Positions 39,268 to 50,112 of a stretch of 64,000 bases of DNA are shown one piece after another. The notes beneath the pieces were generated by a model. It was given only the letters and a program-made list of their open reading frames with translations. It had not been told where the DNA came from and did not search any database. Each line of letters opens with the position of its first letter. Positions within the stretch are counted from its first letter, which is position 1. Made by a program: the position numbers and the translations under genes. The stretch comes from Methylococcales symbiont of Hymedesmia sp. n. MRB-2018 (lineage in GTDB: Bacteria > Pseudomonadota > Gammaproteobacteria > Methylococcales > Methylomonadaceae), in the NCBI GenBank assembly GCA_003666385.1, contig QPIN01000060.1, positions 1 through 64,000 of the forward strand, given 5' to 3'.

Positions 39268-39363
39268 TTTAAGGCGCAACGAAGGAAGCATAGCAGACTA
39301 TCTGACCTAAGTTGCAACGCCTAAAATGGATAAAAAAACAACAAGATGGGTAGGACCAATTGC

Positions 39364-40038
39364 CTAAGTAATACTCATTTTTATAGCCGCTGCCGCTGGC
39401 AAAGGAGCTAACACCATCGACATAAAAAAAATAGCAATCAAGATATTAATTTGTGGATCCACAGCTAATCCATTACCTGCCATTTCTACAGCATTACTGG
39501 CAAAAATTAGGACAGGAATGTAAAGAGGCAAAACCAGTAAGGATAAAATCATCCCTCCTCTACGCAAGCCAATGGTTAAAGAAACACCAATGGATCCAAT
39601 CAAACTTAAAACTGGCGTAGCTAAGACCAAAGTAATCAATAAAGTTCCTAATGCCTGTTCTGGTAAGCCTAAAAAAACAGCCAATAAGGGGGCAACAAGC
39701 AATAATGGCAACCCTGTTACCAGCCAGTGTGCCACAATTTTAGCAAACACTAAAACGGTCAAAGGATGCGAACTTAAAAGCATTTGTTCCAAAGAACCAT
39801 CGTCAAAATCGGAACGAAACAAACTATCCAAGGAAAGCATCACAGCTAATAATGCAGAGACCCAAATAATACCTGGCGCAATCGCTTGCAATAAATTGGG
39901 ATCAGCACCTACTCCCAATGGAAATAAAGTCACAACGAGAATAAAGAAAAACACCGGATTAGCAATTTCAGTTCGTCTGCGAAATGCCAGTATCAAATCA
40001 CGCTGGATAACAGCAAAAAAGGCAGTCGTTAATGACAT
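39364..40038 (-). CDS. ccmB: Heme exporter protein CcmB
   Basis: FFILVVTLFPLGVGADPNLLQAIAPGIIWVSALLA. Confidence 0.95.
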   Translation of the reverse strand: MSLTTAFFAVIQRDLILAFRRRTEIANPVFFFILVVTLFPLGVGADPNLLQAIAPGIIWVSALLAVMLSLDSLFRSDFDDGSLEQMLLSSHPLTVLVFAKIVAHWLVTGLPLLLVAPLLAVFLGLPEQALGTLLITLVLATPVLSLIGSIGVSLTIGLRRGGMILSLLVLPLYIPVLIFASNAVEMAGNGLAVDPQINILIAIFFMSMVLAPLPAAAAIKMSIT

Positions 40039-40661
40039 ATTGATAAGTTTATTTTTTGTACCTTTGTTTCCGTTAAATTTAAGTCATGGTGTGATGTTAA
40101 AATAATCATCCCACCTTGAGCAATGTGTTCGTGCATCAATGACTCAATCAGTTTAATGCCTTCTTTATCAATAGAAGTAAATGGCTCATCAAGCACCCAT
40201 AAACTCTTTTTAGTTATCAACAATCGTGCCAGTGACAATCGACGTTTCTGACCGGCAGATAGTGATTGAACCAAGGAATTGTCATAAGCAGCTAACTTAA
40301 CTTTTTTTAGTGCTTGCGTTATAGAGTATCGACCTGCCTGACTTAAAGCCAAAGACATTTTCAGGTTTTCTATGACAGTTAATTCTTTTTTTACTCCGTC
40401 TAAATGTCCAACATAAGCCATTTGAGCAAAATATTCGCTATCTTTTAGTGCTGTATTGCACCAACGCAATTCACCTTCATCCTGCACCCTAAAACCACAA
40501 ATAATGCGTAATAAAGAAGTCTTACCACTGCCATTTTTGCCTTCTAACAGCAAAACCTGACCATTTCTTATGCAAAAATTTAATCCTTTAAATAGAACAC
40601 GGTCATCGCGAATGCAGCTTAAATTTTTGACTTCCAACATTTTCTCTGTGATAAGTTCCAT
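40029..40661 (-). CDS. ccmA: Heme exporter ATP-binding protein CcmA
   Basis: Walker A LEGKNGSGKTSLLR; SAGQKRRLSLARLL; next to ccmB. Confidence 0.95.
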   Translation of the reverse strand: MELITEKMLEVKNLSCIRDDRVLFKGLNFCIRNGQVLLLEGKNGSGKTSLLRIICGFRVQDEGELRWCNTALKDSEYFAQMAYVGHLDGVKKELTVIENLKMSLALSQAGRYSITQALKKVKLAAYDNSLVQSLSAGQKRRLSLARLLITKKSLWVLDEPFTSIDKEGIKLIESLMHEHIAQGGMIILTSHHDLNLTETKVQKINLSICH

Positions 40662-40679
40662 TAAAGATGCTATTACCTC

Positions 40680-42227
40680 TCAATCCGTTTTTTCTGACCC
40701 TTGTTCCTGCAACTGAATATTAATCATCCTAAGTGCTGCCAGAACCGATGAAAACACCTGATTAGAATGAACACCTCGAGTTTTCCGTGTTCTATTGCCA
40801 CAATCCCAGGTAATCACACACTCAGTCAAAGCACTGGTATGACCTCCTTTCGGTATTCTTACTTCATAATCCAGCAAGGCTGGTAAAGTATAATTATGTA
40901 ATTTTAAGACTTTATTGATAGCATCAATAAAAGCATCAAAGCCACCGTTGCCAGAACCAGAAGCCAGATGAATCTCACCTTTTATGTCTACCCGAATACT
41001 CACGGTTGCTTCCAGATCCAGACCACTGGTAATAGAACAATTCAATAGTTTGATATGTTGATAACTTTTACTTTGCAGCACATCAGCAATAATAATTGGT
41101 AAATCATCCGTAGTAATACTGTGTTTTGAATCACCTAGTTTTACAATGCGTTCCAAAACTTTCTTCTGATTTTCCTCAGATAACTCCAGCTCTAATAATT
41201 CCAGATTTTTTTTCAAGGAGGCTTTGCCACTCATTTTTCCTAGCGCATAGCTATGAATACGTGAAAAGCGTTCAGGAAATAATACACTTTTATATAAATC
41301 GCCTTTCTGATCACCATCCGCATGAATACCCGCTGTCTGAGTAAACACATCGGCACCAACAATAGGTGCATTTGCTGCTACCCGTTTACCAGAAAAACTT
41401 TCTACTAAATTACTGGTGCGCACTAGTTGACTTTCATCAATGGATACATTCATTTTCATCTTATCACTCAGTACCACGGCGACTTGTGCTAGAGATGCGT
41501 TTCCTGCACGCTCGCCTAAACAGTTGATTGTACAGTGAACTGCATTAATACCAGCACGAACTGCCGCCATCACATTGGCGGTTGCCAAACCATAATCATT
41601 ATGCGGATGAAAATCGAATTGAATGTCTGGATAACGGCTACACATATCGCTGAGACTATCAAACACTTCTTCTGGCGATAGCACACCTAGAGTATCAGGT
41701 AACATGAAATGAGTAATACCTGATTTTTGCAGACTATCCATTACAGCGAATACATACTCACAATTATCGTGATAACCGTTGGACCAGTCTTCCAGATAGA
41801 CATTAACCGTTAAGCCTTTACTTAAAGCATAATTAACGGTCTTTAAAATATCGTCTGTATGTTGTTTCCGTGTTTTCCCTAACTGATCTCGGCAATGCTT
41901 TTCACTGCCTTTGGTTAACAGATTTATGACACTGCCACCCGCTTCCAGAATCCAGTCTACACTGCGAGTATGATCCACAAAACCCAGTACTTCAACACAA
42001 CCGTCAAAACCCTCTTCTCTAGCCCATTCATTAATCTGGGAAACCGCTTGTTTTTCACCCTCTGATACGCGTGCAGAAGCCACTTCAATACGATCCACAC
42101 CTAATAACTGTAGTAATGCCTTAGCGATACTGACCTTTTCATCGGGAGCAAAAGACACACCTTGGGTCTGTTCTCCATCGCGTAGCGTGGTGTCCATTAA
42201 CTGAATATGTCTAGCTTGTGAAGACAT
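40680..42227 (-). CDS. 2-isopropylmalate synthase / citramalate synthase family protein
   Basis: MDTTLRDGEQTQGVSFAPDEKVSIAKALL; HMGL-like plus LeuA dimer domain; next to leuD/leuC. Confidence 0.88.
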   Translation of the reverse strand: MSSQARHIQLMDTTLRDGEQTQGVSFAPDEKVSIAKALLQLLGVDRIEVASARVSEGEKQAVSQINEWAREEGFDGCVEVLGFVDHTRSVDWILEAGGSVINLLTKGSEKHCRDQLGKTRKQHTDDILKTVNYALSKGLTVNVYLEDWSNGYHDNCEYVFAVMDSLQKSGITHFMLPDTLGVLSPEEVFDSLSDMCSRYPDIQFDFHPHNDYGLATANVMAAVRAGINAVHCTINCLGERAGNASLAQVAVVLSDKMKMNVSIDESQLVRTSNLVESFSGKRVAANAPIVGADVFTQTAGIHADGDQKGDLYKSVLFPERFSRIHSYALGKMSGKASLKKNLELLELELSEENQKKVLERIVKLGDSKHSITTDDLPIIIADVLQSKSYQHIKLLNCSITSGLDLEATVSIRVDIKGEIHLASGSGNGGFDAFIDAINKVLKLHNYTLPALLDYEVRIPKGGHTSALTECVITWDCGNRTRKTRGVHSNQVFSSVLAALRMINIQLQEQGSEKTD

Positions 42228-42356
42228 GTTTATTATTTTTAACCTCTAGTTGTAGGTTGAATAAGCCTTATCCGACGGTTATACCATTTATTTTTGAAAA
42301 CGGTATTATAAATCAAGGTGGATTACACTATCGCTAATCCACCCCATAATCTGCTA

Positions 42357-42968
42357 TTAATTCCAAAGCCAAGGATAAGCTTGTTTGTGTTTTTCTTCGT
42401 ATTGATCAATTTTATCAATATGCTTTAGTGTTAAACCAATATCATCAAAACCTGCTAACAAATTTTCTTTACGAAAAGGGTCAATATCAAAAGTCAAGCC
42501 ATTACCCGCAGGTGTAATTAATTGCTGGTTTTCCAAATCAACCACAAAAGTCACGCCTTCATTTGCTGCAACCTCATCCATTAACTCAGCTAACTTTTGC
42601 TTATCCACTTTAATCGGCAATATGCTATTTTTAAAACAGTTATTGTAAAAAATATCAGCATAGCTACTAGAAATTATAGTGTTAAAGCCATAATCAGCAA
42701 TAGCCCACGGGGCATGTTCTCTGGATGAACCACAACCAAAGTTATCTCCTACCAGCAGAATTTTGGCACCAGTAAAAGTGGGTTTGTTTAATTCAAAATT
42801 AGCGTTATCACTGCCATCATCATTGAAACGCCAGTCATGAAATAAATGTTTTCCAAAACCTGTACGCTCAACTTTTTTCAGGAATTGCTTAGGAATAATC
42901 TGATCAGTATCTACATTACTACGCTTCATTAATGCAGCAATGCTTTGGTGTTTTTTATACGGCTCCAT
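42357..42968 (-). CDS. leuD: 3-isopropylmalate dehydratase small subunit
   Basis: NVDTDQIIPKQFLK; GDNFGCGSSREHAPWAI. Confidence 0.97.
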   Translation of the reverse strand: MEPYKKHQSIAALMKRSNVDTDQIIPKQFLKKVERTGFGKHLFHDWRFNDDGSDNANFELNKPTFTGAKILLVGDNFGCGSSREHAPWAIADYGFNTIISSSYADIFYNNCFKNSILPIKVDKQKLAELMDEVAANEGVTFVVDLENQQLITPAGNGLTFDIDPFRKENLLAGFDDIGLTLKHIDKIDQYEEKHKQAYPWLWN

Positions 42969-42983
42969 AATTTTCCAATGCTC

Positions 42984-44381
42984 CTAAAGATTACGAATAT
43001 CAACAAAATGACCAGCAACCGCCGCCGCAGCTGCCATTGCAGGGGAGACCAAATGAGTTCGCCCACCTTTACCTTGTCGACCTTCAAAATTTCGATTTGA
43101 AGTGGATGCGCTACGTTGACCTACAGTTAATTCATCTCCGTTCATAGCCAAACACATAGAGCAACCTGGTTCACGCCATTCCCAACCAGCATCGATAAAA
43201 ATCTTATCCAGCCCTTCCTGTTCCGCTTGCTCTTTTACATGGTAGGAGCCAGGAACGGCAATAGCCATGACATTATCTGCAACCTTAGTTCCTTTAGTTA
43301 CTTCAGCAGCAATCCGAAAATCTTCAATACGTCCATTGGTGCAAGAGCCAATAAAAATCAAATCAACAGGAATATCAGTGATATTTGTATGGGCTGTTAA
43401 CCCCATGTATTCCAGGGCGTTAGCACAAGCTTCACTTTTAATGTCGTCATCAAAATCATTAGGTGCTGGCACTAAACCTGTTACCCCTGTCACTTGTTCT
43501 GGAGAAGTCCCCCAGGTCACTTGTGGTTCAATTTCATCCGCATTTAATACAACAACAGTATCGTACTGCGCACCTTCGTCTGTCACTAAACTTTGCCAAT
43601 AAGCCAATGCTTTATTCCAATTATCGCCAACTGGAGTAAATTCACGCCCTTTCAGATAATCATAAGTTTTTTGATCAGGTGCAACTAACCCTGCTCTCGC
43701 TCCCGCTTCAATAGCCATATTACATAAGGTCATACGACCTTCCATTGAAAGCTTGCTAATCGCTTTACCTGCATATTCCATGACATGCCCTGTTCCACCA
43801 GCAGTACCAATCTTGCCAGTAATCGTCAATGCTATATCTTTTGCGGAAGTATATTTTGATAGTTCACCATCTATTTGAATCAACATGGTTTTAGATTTTT
43901 GCTGCGGTAAGGTTTGAGTCGCCATCACATGTTCTACTTCCGAGGTACCAATACCAAATGCCAGCGCACCAAAAGCACCATGTGTTGCCGTATGACTATC
44001 TCCGCAAACCACTACCATACCCGGGTGTACAAAGCCATGTTCAGGCACTACTACATGAATAACACCATTATTAGGGTTTTTCATATCGTAAAGATTTAAA
44101 CCATTGCTTTTGCAGTTATCTGCCATGGTTTCAATTTGTTTTTTAGCAATGGGGTCTGCAATAGGAAGGTCTCTGTTTTTAGTAGGCACGCAATGGTCCA
44201 TAGTCGCTAAAATACTATGAGGATTACGTACTTTACGATTTGCCACTCTTAAACCTTCAAACGCTTGAGGGCTAGTCACTTCATGCATTAAGTGGCGATC
44301 TACATAAATTAAAGGAGCTTGACCTGGTGCCTCTACCACAAGGTGGCTATCCCAGATCTTTTCGTACATGGTTTTTTTCAT
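42984..44381 (-). CDS. leuC: 3-isopropylmalate dehydratase large subunit
   Basis: [45 protein letters not shown]. Confidence 0.97.
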   Translation of the reverse strand: MKKTMYEKIWDSHLVVEAPGQAPLIYVDRHLMHEVTSPQAFEGLRVANRKVRNPHSILATMDHCVPTKNRDLPIADPIAKKQIETMADNCKSNGLNLYDMKNPNNGVIHVVVPEHGFVHPGMVVVCGDSHTATHGAFGALAFGIGTSEVEHVMATQTLPQQKSKTMLIQIDGELSKYTSAKDIALTITGKIGTAGGTGHVMEYAGKAISKLSMEGRMTLCNMAIEAGARAGLVAPDQKTYDYLKGREFTPVGDNWNKALAYWQSLVTDEGAQYDTVVVLNADEIEPQVTWGTSPEQVTGVTGLVPAPNDFDDDIKSEACANALEYMGLTAHTNITDIPVDLIFIGSCTNGRIEDFRIAAEVTKGTKVADNVMAIAVPGSYHVKEQAEQEGLDKIFIDAGWEWREPGCSMCLAMNGDELTVGQRSASTSNRNFEGRQGKGGRTHLVSPAMAAAAAVAGHFVDIRNL

Positions 44382-44405
44382 AGTTATTCCAAATCTGTGT
44401 CAACT

Positions 44406-44543
44406 ATTAATTATGACTGAGTAGATATACCTTTAAAATGTTTGAGAATAAGGCGAAAAATGCAGTTAATAGTGGGCTATTGACAAGATTTTCAACGAAA
44501 TTATCAAATATTTTAAGCATATAGATGCCAGTCATGAATTAAT
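44406..44543. repeat. Family C long imperfect inverted repeat
   Basis: ATTAATTATGACTGAGTAGATATACCTTTAAAATGTTTGA... vs reverse complement of the right end ATTAATTCATGACTGGCATCTATATGCTTAAAATATTTGA. Confidence 0.7.
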
Positions 44544-44780
44544 AGAGGTGTGCATAAGATCAAAATCGATCTCTATTAGCATTACTTTTTGTAAAATTAG
44601 CCGAGGATTATCGCTTAAAATTGTTACTTTTTGCAATCTCTATTTTTCAAGATAAATTAAGGATGCGCCTCACCTAATATATTAGGAAAAGGAGAGAATT
44701 ATGAAAATATTAGTATTTTTAAAAAAAACCAAGAATCAGTATTTAAGGTAGAATGCGAAAAAATAATAAAAACCTTATCT

Positions 44781-45881
44781 ATGAACACAGAAGCTGATTT
44801 TTCAAACTTTCGCTATTTCAAAGACAGAATCAGACGTATCCTGCCTAATTCTCAAGCAGTTGCTTTAGCACTGATTCTTATCATTGGTTTTATTCTGATT
44901 TATAGTTTATCAGACATATTAATGCCCGTTTTTGCTTCTATTGTGTTGACCTATCTTCTACTTGGAATTGTTGAAAAACTAGAGAAAAAGTTACCTCGTA
45001 TTGCCGCTGTTTATATAGTTTTCTCTGGCTTTCTAACCTGTCTAGGTCTTTTTCTTTTTGTATTAATGCCGATGATTTCTACTCAGACCGTGCAATTAGT
45101 ACAAAAAATCCCTGAAATGATCAAAAGAGCGCAAGCAGAAATCATGCGCCTACCCGAATTACATCCTCAATTTATTACTGAAAACAGCATCATTGAAATC
45201 ATGGCTTCAATTCAAAATGAACTGATTCATTATGGTCAAGATTTAATTTCAAACTCTGCATCATCCTTTGCTGGCTTAGTCGCTGCCATTGTTTATTTGT
45301 TTCTTGTGCCTATGATGGTCTTTTTCTTCCTAAAAGACAAAAACACACTGATTACCTGGTTTGTTAAGTTTTTACCACGAGATCGCAGTTTAACAATACA
45401 GGTCTGGAAAGAAGTGGATATTCAAATTGCAAATTATGTGCGTGGGAAGTTTGCAGAAGTCATCATTCTTACTTCTGCCAGCTATATAACCTACACATTT
45501 TTAGATTTAAATTACGCCATGTTATTGTCCGTACTCATGGGTTTGTCCGTTGTTATACCCTATATAGGTGCCACTTTAGTAACATTCCCTGTACTTGGCG
45601 TAGCCATTATGCAATGGGGATTTACCGCTGATGAATTTATGTATGTAGCCATTGCATATTCAATTATTCAGGCCATTGATGGTGTCATTTTAATACCCTT
45701 ACTGTTTTCTGAAGCGGTCAACCTACACCCTGTCGCTATCATCATCGCTATTTTATTTTTTGGTGGATTGTGGGGGTTTTGGGGTGTGTTTTTTGCAATC
45801 CCACTGGCAACAGCGGTTAAAGCCATACTCAATGCATGGCCGCCAACATTGGTAGAGACACCTTTAGACACTTCATTTTGA
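44781..45881 (+). CDS. AI-2E family transporter (PerM-like)
   Basis: Polytopic; LLSVLMGLSVVIPYIGATLVTFPV. Confidence 0.92.
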   Translation: MNTEADFSNFRYFKDRIRRILPNSQAVALALILIIGFILIYSLSDILMPVFASIVLTYLLLGIVEKLEKKLPRIAAVYIVFSGFLTCLGLFLFVLMPMISTQTVQLVQKIPEMIKRAQAEIMRLPELHPQFITENSIIEIMASIQNELIHYGQDLISNSASSFAGLVAAIVYLFLVPMMVFFFLKDKNTLITWFVKFLPRDRSLTIQVWKEVDIQIANYVRGKFAEVIILTSASYITYTFLDLNYAMLLSVLMGLSVVIPYIGATLVTFPVLGVAIMQWGFTADEFMYVAIAYSIIQAIDGVILIPLLFSEAVNLHPVAIIIAILFFGGLWGFWGVFFAIPLATAVKAILNAWPPTLVETPLDTSF

Positions 45882-46039
45882 ATTTAAAACAGACAACCAT
45901 TTAGCCAGTAACACTCTTTTAAAAATTCTCCGTGACATAATACCCAAGGTTATGAATCAACACATTGGTATCAAGAACATGACAGCGTTTTTTCTGTTTT
46001 ACCGCCTTAATCACTCAATAACGCCATCAATAAATCTCC

Positions 46040-46510
46040 TTACCCTATTTCTTTAAGTTTCTGTAAAACCTCATCTATATGGATTTTCACCTTCACCTTG
46101 CGCCATTCATAAATAAGAACACCTTCTTCATTAATCAGAAAAGTACTTCGCTCTATACCTCTTACCTGTTTGCCATACATGTTTTTCATTTTAATCACAT
46201 CAAATAACTGGCAGAGTTTTTCTTCTTTGTCTGACAGTAATTCAAAAGGGAAATTCTGTTTCTGCTTAAAGCCTTGATGAACTTTAACGCTATCTCTGGA
46301 AACACCAAAAACAACAGTATTCAAATCATTAAATTGTTCTATATTATCTCTGAAGTCCTTTCCTTCCTGGGTACAACCAGGGGTGTTATCTCTAGGGTAG
46401 AAATAAATGATAATTTTCTTTCCTAAATAAGTGGAAAGTTTAAAGTTAATGCTATCTGTGGCATCGGCTTCAAAATCAGGTATGGGGCTACCTATACTTA
46501 TGTCTGTCAT
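46040..46510 (-). CDS. Peroxiredoxin (BCP/PrxQ type)
   Basis: YFYPRDNTPGCTQEGKDFRD. Confidence 0.93.
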   Translation of the reverse strand: MTDISIGSPIPDFEADATDSINFKLSTYLGKKIIIYFYPRDNTPGCTQEGKDFRDNIEQFNDLNTVVFGVSRDSVKVHQGFKQKQNFPFELLSDKEEKLCQLFDVIKMKNMYGKQVRGIERSTFLINEEGVLIYEWRKVKVKIHIDEVLQKLKEIG

Positions 46511-46511
46511 A

Positions 46512-47036
46512 TTATCGTTTTATCGGTTCTATAATGGCATCAATATTCAACTGGTCACAAAAATCAAGAAACTCTTCGCGTAGAGCAAGTAATCTGACTT
46601 CTGGAGGAATTAACAAGATAAATTTAGTTGAAAAAATGGGGGTCTGTATATAAGGTGCCTGATAACAACTGGCATTAATCTCCTCAATATCAAGGTCTCG
46701 TTCTAATAAAAAGCAAGTAATGCTTTTTATTATGTCATTACGATCCACTGAAATAGTTTCCAGAACATAAGGAATACTTCCGCTAATGACTGAATTAGCT
46801 TCTGCTCTTAAGGTTTTAATAGTAATCTCAAGTTTCTTTTGCAGAGTATCCAATATGGATTCTAGTTTGGCAATATGATTCCATTCCCCTTCTATTAACA
46901 GATAAGAAGCCGTTGTTTGCGCTAAATGTGATGATCGAAGCTCCACAACATGGCAACGACAACTAGAAACAGCCGTTAAAATTTCAACGATAAAGTGAGT
47001 AGTCTTATTTCCTAACGCGACAACAGTTAATTGCAT
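46512..47036 (-). CDS. gcvR: ACT-domain protein, glycine cleavage repressor-like (GcvR)
   Basis: MQLTVVALGNKTTHFIVEILTAVSSCRCHVVELRSSHLAQTTASYLLIEGEW; upstream of bcp. Confidence 0.75.
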   Translation of the reverse strand: MQLTVVALGNKTTHFIVEILTAVSSCRCHVVELRSSHLAQTTASYLLIEGEWNHIAKLESILDTLQKKLEITIKTLRAEANSVISGSIPYVLETISVDRNDIIKSITCFLLERDLDIEEINASCYQAPYIQTPIFSTKFILLIPPEVRLLALREEFLDFCDQLNIDAIIEPIKR

Positions 47037-47605
47037 ACAGGTCATCCAGTTTTTTTTCAGTGTAGCATTAATTAACAAATAACAGATTGTATTTTTTTGA
47101 TCTTAACTCACACACTTTAATGAAAAATTTTAACGCATTCCATCAGTTTCATGGCACGACTCTCTGACAGTTCCTCTTCACTTATTCTGTTGCTTGCCCG
47201 ATATAAAGTCGATAAATTTTCAAGGATCGTTGCCACATCAAGATGATCATAGTCAACATTTTCTTTGTCAAGCTTATAGTGCCCAATGAAAATGTCTTAT
47301 TTGGCAAAAATGATATTAGCTTTATTGACCTCGTTAATTCTGGTCACAATATGCTATATATGCTGTGCCATTATTCAAGAATAAATGGTGTGATATAGTG
47401 CCTATTTTTTGTGTATTGTGTGTTTATAAAAAATCTAAGCTTACTTATTGATAAGCTTTATATTTTTTATGAATTCAGAATGTGCAAAAATGGGTGCTAG
47501 ATTATATCACTTATTTTTGAAAACAGTATTAGGCTTAGAGCTGAAAAAAAGCACTTTATAATTATATGTATGGCATGGGTTTTGACCTGCCCATAAGTTT
47601 TTAGT

Positions 47606-48625
47606 TTGGTAAAACTGTCAATGAACCGAACATTGCCTCTGACTTTATTGAACAAACACTTAATTAAAATTTACCTTTGCTTAATGAAAAACAAATTATT
47701 CCAGTTTGAACAAATACATATCGAAGTAGCGCGTAATGCTTCGGATGATTTCAATCTATTCCATGATAAACACAAATGGTTACAGATTAACCATAATCCT
47801 TTTAAAGGGCCTATTGTTCTTGGTTTTCAACTCAACACCTTTATTGAATACCAAATGCGTTTATATCGAGAAACACATCACGAAAACCAGATTATTTCTG
47901 AAAACGGTTTACGTTTTAGTAATTATCAAATTACCTTTATTAATCCACTAAAACCCACCACACCTTTTTATTTAGAGATAAAAAAGACTTTAATAAAAAC
48001 CATTCCTCAGTTAACTTTAGGCAATCGAATTGCCATAAAATCAGAGAAAGAAACACTACTATTAGGCTTTAAAAAAGAAACTCAAACCCCGCTGTTTTTA
48101 GCTGATACACAATTCAAACAACTACCTAATTTAAATGTTATCCCCGATAAAACATTTATTCTAGGTACTGAATACTTTCTTAAACGAAAATTCCTTAACA
48201 ATGGAAATGCAAAAAACTTCTTATCAGGTTCTTTAGCAGAACAAGCTGATTATTTTGATGAATTAGCCCATACTGCCAATTACTCGGAAGTATTTCCATG
48301 TAGCCTAGTTTCAGGCGCATTACTAGAAAAAGCACAATTGGAAAATCATGATTTTAAGCGCAACCCCATGGTTTATACCTCACATGAATTGTCCATTGAT
48401 CGCTCTCATTTAAACCGATTAAAAAACGATGACAAACTTTATATTTTAGTTAAACAACACCCAGAATCCAATGCTAACACATTAAACCAAACTGATATTC
48501 AAGTAAGAACTTATGACTGCTATGGTTTGCTTCATAATCATGACGTGCTGTTCAGAGTAAAAATGAATCTGGTACCACTGGAAGAGATTTTGAAAGGCTT
48601 CAGTACAAAAAATAAGTTAAATTAA
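47606..48625 (+). CDS. Hypothetical protein, possibly hotdog/DUF3581-like
   Basis: EQIHIEVARNASDDFNLFHDKHKWLQ..GPIVLGFQLNTFIEY resembles MaoC/DUF3581 N-termini. Confidence 0.5.
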   Translation: MVKLSMNRTLPLTLLNKHLIKIYLCLMKNKLFQFEQIHIEVARNASDDFNLFHDKHKWLQINHNPFKGPIVLGFQLNTFIEYQMRLYRETHHENQIISENGLRFSNYQITFINPLKPTTPFYLEIKKTLIKTIPQLTLGNRIAIKSEKETLLLGFKKETQTPLFLADTQFKQLPNLNVIPDKTFILGTEYFLKRKFLNNGNAKNFLSGSLAEQADYFDELAHTANYSEVFPCSLVSGALLEKAQLENHDFKRNPMVYTSHELSIDRSHLNRLKNDDKLYILVKQHPESNANTLNQTDIQVRTYDCYGLLHNHDVLFRVKMNLVPLEEILKGFSTKNKLN

Positions 48626-48863
48626 TTATACTTAGGACTAAAGATTTATTAAGCTTTCAATCACCTGCAAGGCTTCTTCAATATGTTCAAAATTATGAGA
48701 CCCTCCCAAGTAGGTATGTGTCAGGTATGCACATCCGCAAATGCTTTTTATTTCTGCACTGTTTTTACTGAATCACCTGAATTTAATTCATCTCCATATC
48801 AAGAAAAATAGTTCGGTGAATTTAATGCCATTTTCAAAAATAAATGATATAAGAGGATTTAGT

Positions 48864-49481
48864 ATGCAAACAGAGCATGAAAAAACCAAACACAGATACA
48901 ATCGTATTGCACCTTTTTTTGATAGCTTTGGAGGCTTATTAGAAGGTCTGTCTTTTAATCAGTGGCGAGAAATATTATGGAAGAAGATTGAAGGTCAACA
49001 TATTCTTGAGGTTGGTGTTGGTACTGGAAAAAACTTTCCTTTTTACCCTCCAAACACACGAATTACAGCCATTGATTTTAGTGAGAAGATGTTGGCACTG
49101 GCAGAGAAAAAGAAGCATCGTAAGCATATTAACGTTGATCTAAATCTGATAGATATACAGTCTTTATGTTATGCCGATAACAGTTTTGATACCGTTATTG
49201 CTAGCTTTGTATTTTGCTCTGTCCCTCAACCCATCAAAGGTTTACAGGAGCTTTATAGAGTGTGTAAACCAGGCGGTCAGGTTTTATTACTGGAACATGT
49301 ATTAAGTGACAATAACATCATGGCAAAAATGATGCAGTTTATGAACCCGTTAGTATCCACACTATTTGGTGCCAATATTAATCGGCAAACGGTAAAAAGT
49401 GTTCAATCCTGTGGCTTCGAAAAAGTATTACTAGACCCTGCCAGTGGTAGCATGATCAAATTAATCCAGGCCATCAAATAA
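48864..49481 (+). CDS. Class I SAM-dependent methyltransferase
   Basis: Internal start MQTEHEKTKHRYNRIAPFFD; ILEVGVGTGKNFPFYP. Confidence 0.88.
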   Translation: MQTEHEKTKHRYNRIAPFFDSFGGLLEGLSFNQWREILWKKIEGQHILEVGVGTGKNFPFYPPNTRITAIDFSEKMLALAEKKKHRKHINVDLNLIDIQSLCYADNSFDTVIASFVFCSVPQPIKGLQELYRVCKPGGQVLLLEHVLSDNNIMAKMMQFMNPLVSTLFGANINRQTVKSVQSCGFEKVLLDPASGSMIKLIQAIK

Positions 49482-49507
49482 AAAAGGGGATAAATCCCCT
49501 TTTTTCA
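49479..49507 (+). terminator. Intrinsic terminator
   Basis: AAAAAAGGGGATAAATCCCCTTTTTTC. Confidence 0.85.
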
Positions 49508-49532
49508 GTCTCTTTTCTTGTATCTGTTTTGT

Positions 49533-49961
49533 TTACTTATACTTATCCATTTGTAATAATTTTTCGAAAGCCAAATTAATTTCTATTTTCTTGGCTTCAT
49601 CTACTTCTGCTGGTTTATAAACCTTATCTAATAACCCTTCTGCAACCAATGCATCTTTAATCCAGCGCTTGCTCATGCGATAGCTATTAGCCATTTTAGC
49701 CTCTTCACCTGTTTCTGGGTTACGTAAATTACCACTCGGTATTTTTTTTCCATCACTCAATGGCATAACTTTATCAGCCACGGGTTTAATCTTTTTGGGA
49801 GCAGGCTGCTCCTTTTTAACGACCTCAATACTTTCCTTAGTTTCACTGACTTCTTCCTTTGAACCTAAAAAGCTCAGCCCTGTTTCTTTATTTTCGTTGC
49901 AACTTGTTTTAATCACATAAGCAATATATAGAATGATTAAAATAAAAATTATTTCCGACAT
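49533..49961 (-). CDS. Hypothetical membrane-anchored protein
   Basis: Intact ORF, N-terminal TM, charged linker. Confidence 0.6.
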   Translation of the reverse strand: MSEIIFILIILYIAYVIKTSCNENKETGLSFLGSKEEVSETKESIEVVKKEQPAPKKIKPVADKVMPLSDGKKIPSGNLRNPETGEEAKMANSYRMSKRWIKDALVAEGLLDKVYKPAEVDEAKKIEINLAFEKLLQMDKYK

Positions 49962-50112
49962 AACATCTCCTCATTTATCACTGATTAACAAAAGCACATC
50001 AGAATCCAGTGGGCATCTACCCCAATAACGCTGATCCAAAATGTATCAAAAGCAAGTATAGATCAAACACTTGCCAACAACCAGAAAAACAAGCCATTTA
50101 GATTAAATAATA

